NCBI RefSeq assembly: GCF_003386235.1
Contig: NZ_QRDZ01000012.1
Location: 1 to 64,000 of the forward strand
Reading direction: 5' to 3'
Source: Cohnella phaseoli
GTDB lineage: Bacteria; Bacillota; Bacilli; Paenibacillales; Paenibacillaceae
DNA: 64,000 nucleotides
The notes below the pieces were generated by a model, which made no database searches, was not told the DNA's origin, and was given only the letters and a program-made list of their open reading frames with translations. The stretch's first letter is position 1; every line of letters starts with the position of its first letter. Of the stretch, positions 18,455 to 27,083 are shown one piece after another. A program made the translations under genes and the position numbers.

Positions 18455-21159
18455 GTTCGAACAGATTGGCAAGTTATATCCTCTTGCTCGTCCTTGCCAT
18501 TGGGGCTAATCTCTTGGGGGAAACGGGCGCTGCGGCGGCGGGAGAATCCGAGGTTAAGTCGTTCAAAGACGTGCCTGCCAAGCACTGGGCGTACGTATCC
18601 GTACAGAAGATGATCGACAAAGGCATTATCAGCGGCTATTCGGATGGAACGTTTCATCCGACGGAGCAATTGACGAGAGCTCAGTTTGCCAAAATACTGA
18701 CGCTAACGCTCGATCTGGATTTAGTTTCCGTCTCCGAGCCTACATTTTCCGATGTGAAGATCAATTCTTGGGCGCTGCCTTACATTGAGACGGTCAAAGC
18801 TTATTTGGAAGGTTATTCTTTTTTGCTGGGCAAATCGTTCTTCGATCCCGATGCGATTGTAACGAGGGAAGACGTTGCGGTCGCACTGGTCAAAGGGATG
18901 AAATTGCCGACGGACGTTACGAACGCAGAGCAGATTATCCGCAAGCAGGTGTCGGATTACAAGGCCATCACGCCGGAACTGGCCGTCTATGTGGCCGTAG
19001 CGATGCAGAACAACCTGATCGGAGGATTTGCAGACGGGACGTTTAAGCCAAAGCAAGGGTTGGACAGAGCTTCCGCTGTGGCACTGATGAGCAGGGTGAT
19101 CAATTCCCCGAAGCTGCAGCCGCTTAAGGAAATTGAGCTTGAGGTCGTATTGCCCGACATTGCCGAGAAAAGCAAGGTACGGCTTCAAGGGACGGTCGGC
19201 GCGGACAACAAGCTATTCATAAATGGCAAAGCATTGTCTCACGCTAACGGTACGATTAATCACGAGCTTAGTCTGGATCGGGGAGAGGGCAAGTACGAGC
19301 TGGAGATTAAGGCCGTTCAACCCAATGGACGTTACAAAGCGATCGTAAAACAACTGACTTATCGGATTCCGGCTCCCGTGCTGACGATCGACCTCCCGAC
19401 TAACTCGGACAAGCAAACCGTTACCGTTGCCGGTACGGTCATGGATGCGAACGACGAGAAACCGACGATAACCGTTAACGAAGTTAAAGTCTCCGTGTCC
19501 TCGTCAGGAAACTGGAGTAGGGATATTCGTCTTCAGGAAGGCACGAACACGGTCAGAGTCGTGGCGACCAACAAACTGAAGAAGTCGACCTCGGTAGAGA
19601 AAAAGGTCAAGTTCACGGTCAAACCACCGGAACTTTCTATCGATCAACTGCCAGCTACCGTTAACTCGAAAGTTCTGACGATTAAAGGGCAGGTCGTCGA
19701 CAATAACGATGCTTATCCCCAAGTGAAATTAAACGGGGAAGTCATTAACCAGAAGGGGACAATCCTTAAATCGTATACCCTTGTCGAGGGCGACAATCAA
19801 CTTACATTTGAAGCAACGAATTCATGGGGCAAGAAAACTACGGTTACCAAAAAGGTGAAATATGTAATTTTACCGCCGGACATTACGTTCGACAACTTTC
19901 CGGAAACTTCAGTTCTGAGTGAAATGCCGATTCGGATAAGCGCCGCGGACAATGATGATCCCAATCCGGGAATATACATTAACGATCGGTACTTGGGCGC
20001 CAAATCGGTAAATTCCACGCTGAGTCTAAGAGAAGGAGAAAATACGTTTACGATCAAGGCTAAAAACAACTTGGGCAAACAAACCGTTATCGTCAAAAAG
20101 GTGATTTACACGATATTGCCTCCTACCCTGCTCGTAGATCCGATTCCGGATACCACGAATGTTAAGACGATTACGATTAAAGCGTCGGCAACCGATGTTG
20201 CAGATCGTTCTCCTACGTTGTACCTTAACGGGATCATTACGGGGACGAGCAGTTTTACCAGGACGGTTACGCTGGTAGAAGGCAACAATACCGTAACGAT
20301 TAAAGCTACAAACAGGCAAGGGAAATCAACCACGGTGGAGAAAAAAATCAGGTATATCATTTCTCCTCCGGTTGTAACGGTCGATTCGCTGCCGGAAACA
20401 ACGGAAGTGAAGACCATTACGATTTCAGCCAGTGCCACCGATGCGGAGGACAGGTATCCGCGGCTGTATATGAACGGGACGAATATGGGCTCGAACTCCT
20501 TTTCGAAAGTGGTTACGCTGACCGAAGGAGTAAACACGTTCGAGATCAAGGCTACGAATAGTGCCGGTAAAACCTCGGATACGGTGGTCAAAAAGATCAC
20601 CTACAATGTGCCGCCGCCAACGTTAACAATTGAGAATATTCCCGATACGACGACCTCTGCGAATTTGACATTAAAGGCAAGCGCGTCGGATGTCAACGAT
20701 TCGAGCCCTACTCTGTTTCTTGATGGCACCAATATGGGGACGCGTTCATTTACCAAAACCGTTGCGCTTGTCGATGGAGAAAATGTATTCACCTTCAAAG
20801 CGGTTAACCAGGCAGGCAAAGCAACCGAAGTGGTGAAGAAGATTGTGTATAACGTACCGGCCCCAACGCTTTCCATTGGGCCATTGCCTGAAGTCGTGTC
20901 TACAGCCGGAATTACGCTTTCTGCAACCGCGGCAGATCCGAATGATATGAAACCGCAGCTTTATTTGAACGGGCAATTGCTGGGTGAATCGAGCTTCTCG
21001 ATGTTCGTGACGCTGAATGAAGGAGAAAATGTATTTACCTTTAAATCCGTTAATCATTATGGCAAAGAGAGCGTCATCGTGAAGAGAGTCATGTATCAGC
21101 CGGTATCGCAGCCGCAAGGAGCCCAGGAATCTCAAGGTTCTCAAGGATCTGAGCCTTAA
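18451..21159 (+). CDS. S-layer-homology protein with eight Ig-like repeats
   Basis: A 902-residue secreted protein. It has a signal peptide (to about residue 30), then three SLH domains: SFKDVPAKHWAYVSVQKMID, a second starting FSDVKINSWALPYIETV, and a third with GGFADGTFKPKQGLDRASAV. Eight beta-sandwich repeats of about 85 residues follow, the first divergent and the last seven sharing PPxLxIxxxPDTT ... DxxPxLYLNG ... LxEGxNxFxxKAxNxxGK. SLH domains bind pyruvylated wall polymer, so the protein is held on the cell surface. The ATG overlaps the GAP1-like stop (ATGA at 18451). It ends in a low-complexity QGAQESQGSQGSEP tail. It is probably the outermost part of the system. Confidence 0.92.
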   Translation: MSSNRLASYILLLVLAIGANLLGETGAAAAGESEVKSFKDVPAKHWAYVSVQKMIDKGIISGYSDGTFHPTEQLTRAQFAKILTLTLDLDLVSVSEPTFSDVKINSWALPYIETVKAYLEGYSFLLGKSFFDPDAIVTREDVAVALVKGMKLPTDVTNAEQIIRKQVSDYKAITPELAVYVAVAMQNNLIGGFADGTFKPKQGLDRASAVALMSRVINSPKLQPLKEIELEVVLPDIAEKSKVRLQGTVGADNKLFINGKALSHANGTINHELSLDRGEGKYELEIKAVQPNGRYKAIVKQLTYRIPAPVLTIDLPTNSDKQTVTVAGTVMDANDEKPTITVNEVKVSVSSSGNWSRDIRLQEGTNTVRVVATNKLKKSTSVEKKVKFTVKPPELSIDQLPATVNSKVLTIKGQVVDNNDAYPQVKLNGEVINQKGTILKSYTLVEGDNQLTFEATNSWGKKTTVTKKVKYVILPPDITFDNFPETSVLSEMPIRISAADNDDPNPGIYINDRYLGAKSVNSTLSLREGENTFTIKAKNNLGKQTVIVKKVIYTILPPTLLVDPIPDTTNVKTITIKASATDVADRSPTLYLNGIITGTSSFTRTVTLVEGNNTVTIKATNRQGKSTTVEKKIRYIISPPVVTVDSLPETTEVKTITISASATDAEDRYPRLYMNGTNMGSNSFSKVVTLTEGVNTFEIKATNSAGKTSDTVVKKITYNVPPPTLTIENIPDTTTSANLTLKASASDVNDSSPTLFLDGTNMGTRSFTKTVALVDGENVFTFKAVNQAGKATEVVKKIVYNVPAPTLSIGPLPEVVSTAGITLSATAADPNDMKPQLYLNGQLLGESSFSMFVTLNEGENVFTFKSVNHYGKESVIVKRVMYQPVSQPQGAQESQGSQGSEP

Positions 21160-21192
21160 GCAACAATTAGCACGACCATACCGAGCTTCGAG

Positions 21193-21224
21193 AACCCCGC
21201 ATATTTTCCAATGCGGGGTTTTCC
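21193..21224 (+). terminator. Intrinsic terminator after the SLH gene
   Basis: AACCCCGCAT (21193-21202) pairs with ATGCGGGGTT (21211-21220) in a 10-bp stem with an 8-base loop, followed by TT. It closes the rightward eight-gene run. Confidence 0.88.
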
Positions 21225-21299
21225 CTTCGATTCTCAGTAAGATATAATGAAAAATGCACGAAATCCGGGTAGTTCGTCCCCCCAAGAAGGAGAAATGCT

Positions 21300-22172
21300 A
21301 TGGCAGGCTCTAAGCATCATAAAAAAACTTCGGTCACAGATTATTTAGTAAAATTCATTTTCATTACAGTTGGCGCAATTTTGATGGGGGTTGCCCTGGA
21401 AATTTTCCTGGTCCCCAATCAGATTATAGACGGCGGAATTACCGGAATTTCGATCGTGCTCTCGAAAATAACTCCGGTTTCTCTCGGTCTTTACATCTTT
21501 CTGATAAACCTGCCTTTCCTGTTTATCGGGTATAAGCAGATCGGCAAAACATTTGCGATATCGACTTTGTACGGAGTGGCAGTCATGTCGGTCACAACGG
21601 CGTTCTTGCACCATGTCGAGCCGTTCACGCACGAGAAAATATTGGCTGTGCTGTACGGAGGATTGCTGCTTGGACTTGGAGTAGGCTTGGTCATCCGCTT
21701 CGGAGGGGCCTTGGACGGAAGCGAGATCGTGGCGATTTTGCTCTCCAAGAAGATGCGTTTTCCCGTAGGGCAGATCATTATGATGATCAATGTCTTTATC
21801 TTCATTACTGCCGGGTTTGTATTTGGCGCCGATTCGGCGATGTATTCCATATTTACATTCTACATAGCGGCGAAAGTGATGGATATCGTGGTACAGGGTC
21901 TCGACGAATCGAAGTCGGTGACCATCATCTCCAGCGAATACGAGGAAGTCTCTCAGGCGATCATGGACAGGTTGGGCAGGGGAACAACGATGATCTATGC
22001 AAAAGGCGGCTATGCGAAAGAGGAGACGCAAATGATCTATTGCGTCGTTACGCGACTTGAAGTAGCCAAGCTGAAAACGATTGTGCAGGAAATCGACGCC
22101 AAAGCGTTTATCTCCATTCAAAACGTAGCCGACGTATTAGGCGGCAATTTGGAGAAAAAAAACATTCACTGA
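21300..22172 (+). CDS. YitT family membrane protein with DUF2179 domain
   Basis: A 290-residue protein with five to six membrane helices in the first ~200 residues (YLVKFIFITVGAILMGVALE onward) and the conserved NQIIDGGITGIS loop, then a soluble C-terminal DUF2179 domain (SVTIISSEYEEVSQAIM ... FISIQNVADVLGG). Length and layout are normal for the family; its transport role is not established. AAGGAGA (21287-21293) precedes the ATG. A TATAAT word at 21243-21248 could be its -10 box, but the -35 is weak. A paralogue is at 47184-48020. Confidence 0.92.
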   Translation: MAGSKHHKKTSVTDYLVKFIFITVGAILMGVALEIFLVPNQIIDGGITGISIVLSKITPVSLGLYIFLINLPFLFIGYKQIGKTFAISTLYGVAVMSVTTAFLHHVEPFTHEKILAVLYGGLLLGLGVGLVIRFGGALDGSEIVAILLSKKMRFPVGQIIMMINVFIFITAGFVFGADSAMYSIFTFYIAAKVMDIVVQGLDESKSVTIISSEYEEVSQAIMDRLGRGTTMIYAKGGYAKEETQMIYCVVTRLEVAKLKTIVQEIDAKAFISIQNVADVLGGNLEKKNIH

Positions 22173-22250
22173 CGGTTTCCGAGTGACGCTTATAATTGCC
22201 GATCAAAACCTCCATACTATCCCTGTAACATACAGGAGCGGAGGGAGTTC

Positions 22251-23024
22251 ATGCCCGTATTCAAGACGGCGACGCTTATTGGCATGTGCTTGTCGATAGC
22301 GGTCGCGACAAGCGGCTACAAGGAACAACATAAGGAACAGCCGGTCAGAAAAACAAGGGCGTACTACGAGGAACGCGAAGAGGTCGTATGGGAAGTTCCG
22401 ATGAAGGAAAAGCTGATTGCTCTTACTTTCGATGATGGTCCGAATCCCGTCACGACGCCCAAAATACTCGATCTATTGGCGGCAAACGAAGTGAAATCGA
22501 CCTTTTTCGTCATTGGTAAACGGATGGATCAGTACCCGGATGTCGTTAGGCGCGAGGCAAAGGAAGGTCATGAAGTCGCGAATCATACATACAGTCATCT
22601 GTATTTGAACCGACGAATCAGCAAACAAAGGCTGGCAGAAGAACTTGCAAGGACAGAAGAGCAGATTGTGAAGCTGACCGGAAAGCATAGCTCATGGTTC
22701 AGGCCGCCGGGAGGCTTCTTCAACGATTCGGTCATTCGGACCGCGCGCGAGCACGGTTATACGATGGTGCTGTGGTCCTGGCATCAGGACACGAAGGATT
22801 GGAGCTCTCCCGGCACTCGAAAAATCGTCGACAGAGTGTTGAATAACGTTCGCAACGGCGATATCATTCTGTTTCATGACCATGTCGCTGGATCGATGCA
22901 GACGGTTCAGGCGCTCGAGACGATTTTGCCGGAGCTCAGAAGGCGCGGCTACAAAATGGTCACCGTCTCTGAGCTGATCAAGCATAAAAAATCAAATACG
23001 ATGCAGGGAAAACCGCCTGCCTGA
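22251..23024 (+). CDS. Polysaccharide deacetylase (NodB domain)
   Basis: A 257-residue exported enzyme with an N-terminal hydrophobic segment (about 5-22) and a NodB-type carbohydrate esterase family 4 domain. The motifs are all present: TFDDGPN with the catalytic base and metal aspartate, NHTYSH with the metal histidines, RPPGG, LWSWHQDTKDW and the final ILFHD. It should remove N-acetyl groups from peptidoglycan or another N-acetylated wall glycan. The ATG has GGAGCGGAGGGAG upstream. A terminator follows directly, so it is probably a single-gene unit. Confidence 0.93.
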   Translation: MPVFKTATLIGMCLSIAVATSGYKEQHKEQPVRKTRAYYEEREEVVWEVPMKEKLIALTFDDGPNPVTTPKILDLLAANEVKSTFFVIGKRMDQYPDVVRREAKEGHEVANHTYSHLYLNRRISKQRLAEELARTEEQIVKLTGKHSSWFRPPGGFFNDSVIRTAREHGYTMVLWSWHQDTKDWSSPGTRKIVDRVLNNVRNGDIILFHDHVAGSMQTVQALETILPELRRRGYKMVTVSELIKHKKSNTMQGKPPA

Positions 23025-23034
23025 TTACGTCGAA

Positions 23035-23061
23035 TCCTGCCGTAACGGGCAGGCTTTTTTT
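23035..23061 (+). terminator. Intrinsic terminator after the deacetylase gene
   Basis: CCTGCC (23036-23041) pairs with GGCAGG (23048-23053) and is followed by CTTTTTTT. Confidence 0.85.
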
Positions 23062-23172
23062 ATACTATGAAACGATCTTTTACACTTTAATATTAGATAT
23101 AGAAATTTTAGGGATTTCGCATTCGTTTTCCGATATGATGGGAGCAGTTCCATCTATAGAGGGGGTTGTTCC

Positions 23173-24588
23173 ATGAAAAAGTCTTTATTTGCCGTATTGA
23201 GCTTTGCGCTGTTAATCGGCTTAATGAGCGCCTGCAGCGGCGAGGGGATAAAGGAGGGGGAACTGGCGCCCTTAAGTAAGGATGAACAAGTGAAAATCAA
23301 AGTCATGTCCTGGGATAGCAATTACTTCTTTCAGGAATACGGGAATATGTTCGCCACTCAATTCCCCAATGTTGAAATCGAAGTGGTTAGCATGCAGCAG
23401 ATGTACAACGAGATGGCTACGGAAACGATGGAGGAGCGGCTAGCCAAATTTTTGGACGTACATAAGCCTGACGTGCTGCTGCTGCAAGGAGCGGAATATG
23501 AGCAACTGGCCGGACAAGGAAAGCTGCTGGCCCTCGATTCGGTTATCGGACAGGACAAATTCGAAACGGAAGGCATTCATCCGGCCATTTTGAAAATATT
23601 GAGGGAGCAGGGCGACGGCAAGCTGTACGGTTTGTCTCCCGATTTTACCAGCTCGGCGCTGTATTACAATATCGACTTGTTCAAGAAGCACGGAGTGGAG
23701 CTGCCGAAGGATTCGATGAGCTGGGAAGAGGTGTTCGAGCTGGCCAAACGGTTCCCGACAGACGGAGCCAAGGATTCCAGAATATATGGACTTTCTATGG
23801 ACGTCTATACGAGGATCTCCACCTTAATTCGGCAAATCGGAACGGAGCAGGATCTTAGAATGCTTAATGCGGACGGCTCGGTTTTTAATATCGACACGGA
23901 CTCTTGGAGAAAAGTGTTCCAGTCGGCGATTGGCGCTGCGAAGTCCGGGGCGCTGTATGTACCGACGGAGGCGGACAGGATGTTCAACTTCACGACGATG
24001 GAGGAGATGTATCAAAGAAATCTGTTCGTCATGGGTAGGTCGGCTATGGCTTTTAAAAGCAGCTACGAGGTTCAAGAAATTGTCCGGGCTAAAGAACATC
24101 TCACCGGCGTCGCTCCCGTCAATTGGGGAATCGTAACGGCTCCGGTCGATCCGAGCAACCGGAATCAGAGCGGTTATCTCAATCTGAACAACATTTTCGC
24201 CGTAAGCGCCGATTCCGCGAATCCTCGCGCATCCTGGGAATTCATTAAGTACATCAACAGCGACGGTTTTGCCAAGCTGAAGTCCAAGTCTCTCTACGGC
24301 AGTATTTTGAGCCGCATGAAGCATAATCCGGATACGGATGGAAGGAGCATGGAGCCATTCTATAAGCTTGAACCGAAGAACAATCCGAATAATGAGTATA
24401 CGAAAGCGCCTGTTCAGTTCTTCACCGCCTTGGCAAGCTTTATCGACGCCGAGGTCGATGCCGTTATGAACGACAAGAGAACGGTAGAGGAAGCGATACA
24501 AACCATTCAGGAAAAGGGAGAAGCGGAACTGCTGAAAGCAAGGAAGACGGCTGAAGCTCAGGAAGGGAGAGACAATTCGGATGATTAA
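23173..24588 (+). CDS. Extracellular sugar-binding lipoprotein (ABC transporter family 1)
   Basis: A 471-residue lipoprotein with lipobox LMSAC (Cys21). The mature part has the family-1 solute-binding layout: an early beta strand VKIKVMSWDS, LLLQGAEYEQLAGQGKLLALD and the hallmark GKLYGLSPDFTSSALYYNIDLFKKHG. Such proteins deliver oligosaccharides to permeases. No permease or ATPase genes are adjacent, so it is an orphan receptor. It is followed by a 38-residue gene and a close paralogue at 24699-26075. The ATG has GAGGGGG upstream. Confidence 0.92.
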   Translation: MKKSLFAVLSFALLIGLMSACSGEGIKEGELAPLSKDEQVKIKVMSWDSNYFFQEYGNMFATQFPNVEIEVVSMQQMYNEMATETMEERLAKFLDVHKPDVLLLQGAEYEQLAGQGKLLALDSVIGQDKFETEGIHPAILKILREQGDGKLYGLSPDFTSSALYYNIDLFKKHGVELPKDSMSWEEVFELAKRFPTDGAKDSRIYGLSMDVYTRISTLIRQIGTEQDLRMLNADGSVFNIDTDSWRKVFQSAIGAAKSGALYVPTEADRMFNFTTMEEMYQRNLFVMGRSAMAFKSSYEVQEIVRAKEHLTGVAPVNWGIVTAPVDPSNRNQSGYLNLNNIFAVSADSANPRASWEFIKYINSDGFAKLKSKSLYGSILSRMKHNPDTDGRSMEPFYKLEPKNNPNNEYTKAPVQFFTALASFIDAEVDAVMNDKRTVEEAIQTIQEKGEAELLKARKTAEAQEGRDNSDD

Positions 24589-24697
24589 GAGAAGATATAT
24601 GCGAAAATGGCGAAAACGGGGAGCGCCCTTGTTAACGGCCATTATAGCCGCAGCCGTTGTCAAAGAGTCGGTGAAATCAAGGAGATGGGGGAATTAA
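24581..24697 (+). CDS. Small basic peptide between two binding-protein genes (38 residues)
   Basis: The ATG at 24581 overlaps the end of the upstream gene (the bases GATGATTAA serve both frames) and has GGAAGGGAGAG upstream. The frame ends with TAA at 24695-24697, one base before the TTG start of the next gene. The product is strongly basic (MIKRRYMRKWRKRG) with a short hydrophobic run (APLLTAIIAAAVV). Overlap on one side and a 1-base gap on the other fit a coupled gene. It is too short to assign a function. Confidence 0.5.
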   Translation: MIKRRYMRKWRKRGAPLLTAIIAAAVVKESVKSRRWGN

Positions 24698-24698
24698 G

Positions 24699-26075
24699 TT
24701 GAATCGAAGAGGATGGAGCGGCGTTTTGACCGTAGTCTTGCTGCTTGCGATCGTTGGATGCAGCGGCGGAAAAGGCGAAGGCGGCGGTGGGGATTGGGAA
24801 GCTTTGGACAAGGAAGAGCAAGTCAATCTTAGGGTGATGTATTGGAGCAGCCAGCAATTTATGTCCGAGTACGGTATGCTGTTTGCCTCCGAATTCCCGA
24901 ATGTTGAGATTGAAGTGGTGAGCAGGCAGGGATTTCAAAGGGACCCTGAGAAGCCTCTGGAGGAAGCTTTAAGCGAGTTCATGGAGAAAGAGCGTATAGA
25001 CGTTGCCTTTTTGCTGGATGATGAGTACGAGAGATTGGCAAGCAAAGGTCAGCTTCTTGATCTGGAGCCGGCAGTTCAGGGCAGCTCCTACAGTCTTGAA
25101 GGCTTCAACCCGGCGATTCTTGCCCAGCTTCGCAGCGAAGGAGACGGCAAGCTGTACGGTCTAAGTCCGTTTTTTACAAGCAAAGCGCTATTTTATAATA
25201 TCGATCTGTTCGAGAAGCACAAAGTGGAATTGCCGAGAGATTCTATGACCTGGGAAGAAGTGTTCGAGCTGGCGAAGAGATTTCCGACGGATGGCGACGA
25301 GAAGAACAGAGTATACGGCTTTACGATCGATGGCTTCATGTCTCCGTTGTTTTACACGTTCGAAATCGGCGCCGCTCAAAATCTGGGGGTGCTGAATGAC
25401 GACCTGACAGAGCTTCAACTAAATAGCCCAGGCTGGGAAAAAGTATTCGAGATGATTGTAAGCGCGGTTAAATCGGGGGCGTTTTATCTCCCATCTGAAG
25501 AGGAAGTTTCCAAGACAATGCGGACGCTGGAGGACGATCGCTTTATTACCGGGAGATCGGCAATGACGTTTCAGAACGCTTATCAGATCGGAAATATTTT
25601 ATATTCGAAAAACCAGTTGAAGAACGTCAAACCGGTAAACTGGGGAATCGTCACCGCGCCGGTCGATCCGAACAATCGCACTCAGAGCAGCGTTTACGAG
25701 CATGGCGGCGTATTCGCCATCCCTGCCAAATCGAGCAACTACAAAGCGGCATGGGAGTTTATCAAGTATGCGAATTCGGCCGAATACGCCAAGATTAAAG
25801 CCAATTCGAACAATGGAGAGCTGTTCAGCCGAACCGAGTTTAATCGGCCCCAGGACGGACGGGAAATCGATGCGTTCTATAAGCTCGAGCCGAAAGCCGT
25901 AGTGAAGAACGAATTTGCTCAAGTTCCTCAGGGGTTGGATTGGCAGCTGCTTGAACTGATTTCCAAAGAACTGACGGCGGCGGCCGAAGACAAGAAGACG
26001 TTGGATGCAGCGATTGGGACGATTCAGGAAGAAGGGCAAGCATTGCTCGTTCAGAGGAAGTCGGCCCAGAAGTAA
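24699..26075 (+). CDS. Extracellular sugar-binding lipoprotein, paralogue of the upstream gene
   Basis: A 458-residue lipoprotein with lipobox AIVGC (Cys21). It shares long blocks with the 23173 product, for example WEEVFELAKRFPTDG and NWGIVTAPVDPNNRTQS, so the pair came from duplication. The start is a TTG at 24699 with AAGGAGATGGGGG upstream; a TTG fits the 1-base spacing to the small gene. It too lacks neighbouring permeases. A palindromic mini-element begins 15 bases after the stop. Confidence 0.92.
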   Translation: MNRRGWSGVLTVVLLLAIVGCSGGKGEGGGGDWEALDKEEQVNLRVMYWSSQQFMSEYGMLFASEFPNVEIEVVSRQGFQRDPEKPLEEALSEFMEKERIDVAFLLDDEYERLASKGQLLDLEPAVQGSSYSLEGFNPAILAQLRSEGDGKLYGLSPFFTSKALFYNIDLFEKHKVELPRDSMTWEEVFELAKRFPTDGDEKNRVYGFTIDGFMSPLFYTFEIGAAQNLGVLNDDLTELQLNSPGWEKVFEMIVSAVKSGAFYLPSEEEVSKTMRTLEDDRFITGRSAMTFQNAYQIGNILYSKNQLKNVKPVNWGIVTAPVDPNNRTQSSVYEHGGVFAIPAKSSNYKAAWEFIKYANSAEYAKIKANSNNGELFSRTEFNRPQDGREIDAFYKLEPKAVVKNEFAQVPQGLDWQLLELISKELTAAAEDKKTLDAAIGTIQEEGQALLVQRKSAQK

Positions 26076-26090
26076 ATAATCGTGCTGACG

Positions 26091-26312
26091 AAGAGGCTGT
26101 CTCATAAGCATTGTTGCTTGAGATAATCGAAAGATAAAGTAAGGGGTATGTACCTCCTGTAGACTGCCTTATACGCTCCTGAAACCACCGTATCACGGGT
26201 TTACCCATTCAGGTTTCAGGTGCGTATAGCATCGGAAGAAAGTACATACCCCTTGCGCCTTTTCATCGATTATTTTTCAGAGCAACTTGAAGTGCTTATC
26301 GGACAGCTTCTT
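26091..26312. repeat. Palindromic mini-element, family 1 copy B
   Basis: The inverted ends AAGAGGCTGTCTCATAAGCA (26091-26110) and TGCTTATCGGACAGCTTCTT (26293-26312) match at 18 of 20 positions. The core has TACGCTCCTGAAACC pairing with GGTTTCAGGTGCGTA. It aligns with the reverse complement of copy A and with copy C. It fills the gap between two convergent genes, ending 7 bases before the stop of the NlpC/P60 gene, and may act as a two-way terminator. Confidence 0.85.
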
Positions 26313-26319
26313 TGCGGTT

Positions 26320-26832
26320 TTATAGCACTCTTCTCGCCGTAATGTAACGTTTGGAGTAGCTGCTCAGCTTGCTGATCAAGACGCCGTTAAAGTTGCTGCC
26401 GATCGTGTTATGGATGAATTGCCCATTGCCGATATAGATGCCGACGTGATTAACTCTTCCCGGCTTCGATACGCTGAAGAAAACGAGATCGCCCGCTTTC
26501 AGATTGCTTTTGGCTACATAAGAGCCTTGCTTGCTTTGCGCTTGCGAGCCCCATTTCAGATTGACGCCTTGTTTGGCAAATACATATTTCGTAAAGGAAG
26601 AGCAGTCGAACCAAAGCTTGGAAGGATTGTTCACTCCGAATTTGTACTTCACTTTGCCTTTGAGCTGCTTGGCGGCGGAAATGACCGCATTGGCCTTCTG
26701 GACCGAAGTCGCGCTTGCAGATACGGTGGCCGCGTGAGCGGAAGGCGTCTGCAGAGCGCCGATTCCCGTCGCAAGGACGGTAAAGCATGCGGCGCCGATT
26801 ATGATTTTCTTGAGCTGTTTTCTGAAGTTCAT
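26320..26832 (-). CDS. NlpC/P60 family cell wall peptidase (C40)
   Basis: A 170-residue secreted enzyme. The signal peptide is about residues 1-35, ending PSAHA-A. The NlpC/P60 domain has the catalytic cysteine in WFDCSSF, the catalytic histidine in VNHVGIYIG and a third polar residue in FIHN. It is expected to cut D-Glu-diamino acid bonds in peptidoglycan. The frame is open to 26880, but ATG 26832 has TAGGAGGAG at the right distance and begins the signal peptide, so it is the start. It is a single-domain enzyme with no LysM or SH3 binding modules. Confidence 0.92.
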   Translation of the reverse strand: MNFRKQLKKIIIGAACFTVLATGIGALQTPSAHAATVSASATSVQKANAVISAAKQLKGKVKYKFGVNNPSKLWFDCSSFTKYVFAKQGVNLKWGSQAQSKQGSYVAKSNLKAGDLVFFSVSKPGRVNHVGIYIGNGQFIHNTIGSNFNGVLISKLSSYSKRYITARRVL

Positions 26833-26983
26833 GTAAACTCCTCCTAAGGCTGTTCTAGATGACAAAATGGAGTATAACATGACGCTTGTCCCTGTATTGA
26901 GAAATTAAGGGCATCTTAATATTGGCAATATGTACCGTGCAACCTTTACCGGAAAAAACGTTTTATCAGTCTTAGCGATTGGA

Positions 26984-27013
26984 TTGACGGCTCAAGCTTT
27001 CGTCTTCTATAAT
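26984..27013 (+). promoter_or_regulatory. SigA-type promoter for the guanylate kinase paralogue
   Basis: TTGACG (26984-26989) and TATAAT (27008-27013) are separated by 18 bases. The distance to the downstream ATG is about 70 bases. Confidence 0.7.
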
Positions 27014-27083
27014 TAATAATTATCGGATAATTCTGTATTTTCGAGTAATGAAGACGTTTTCATGAGGAAAGGAGAGGATGCGC

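Noticed and set aside
19380..21100. Tandem repeats as a possible CRISPR array
   Set aside because: The repeats are ~250 bases, in frame and protein-level (Ig-like), not short identical repeats with spacers. No CRISPR array was seen in the window.
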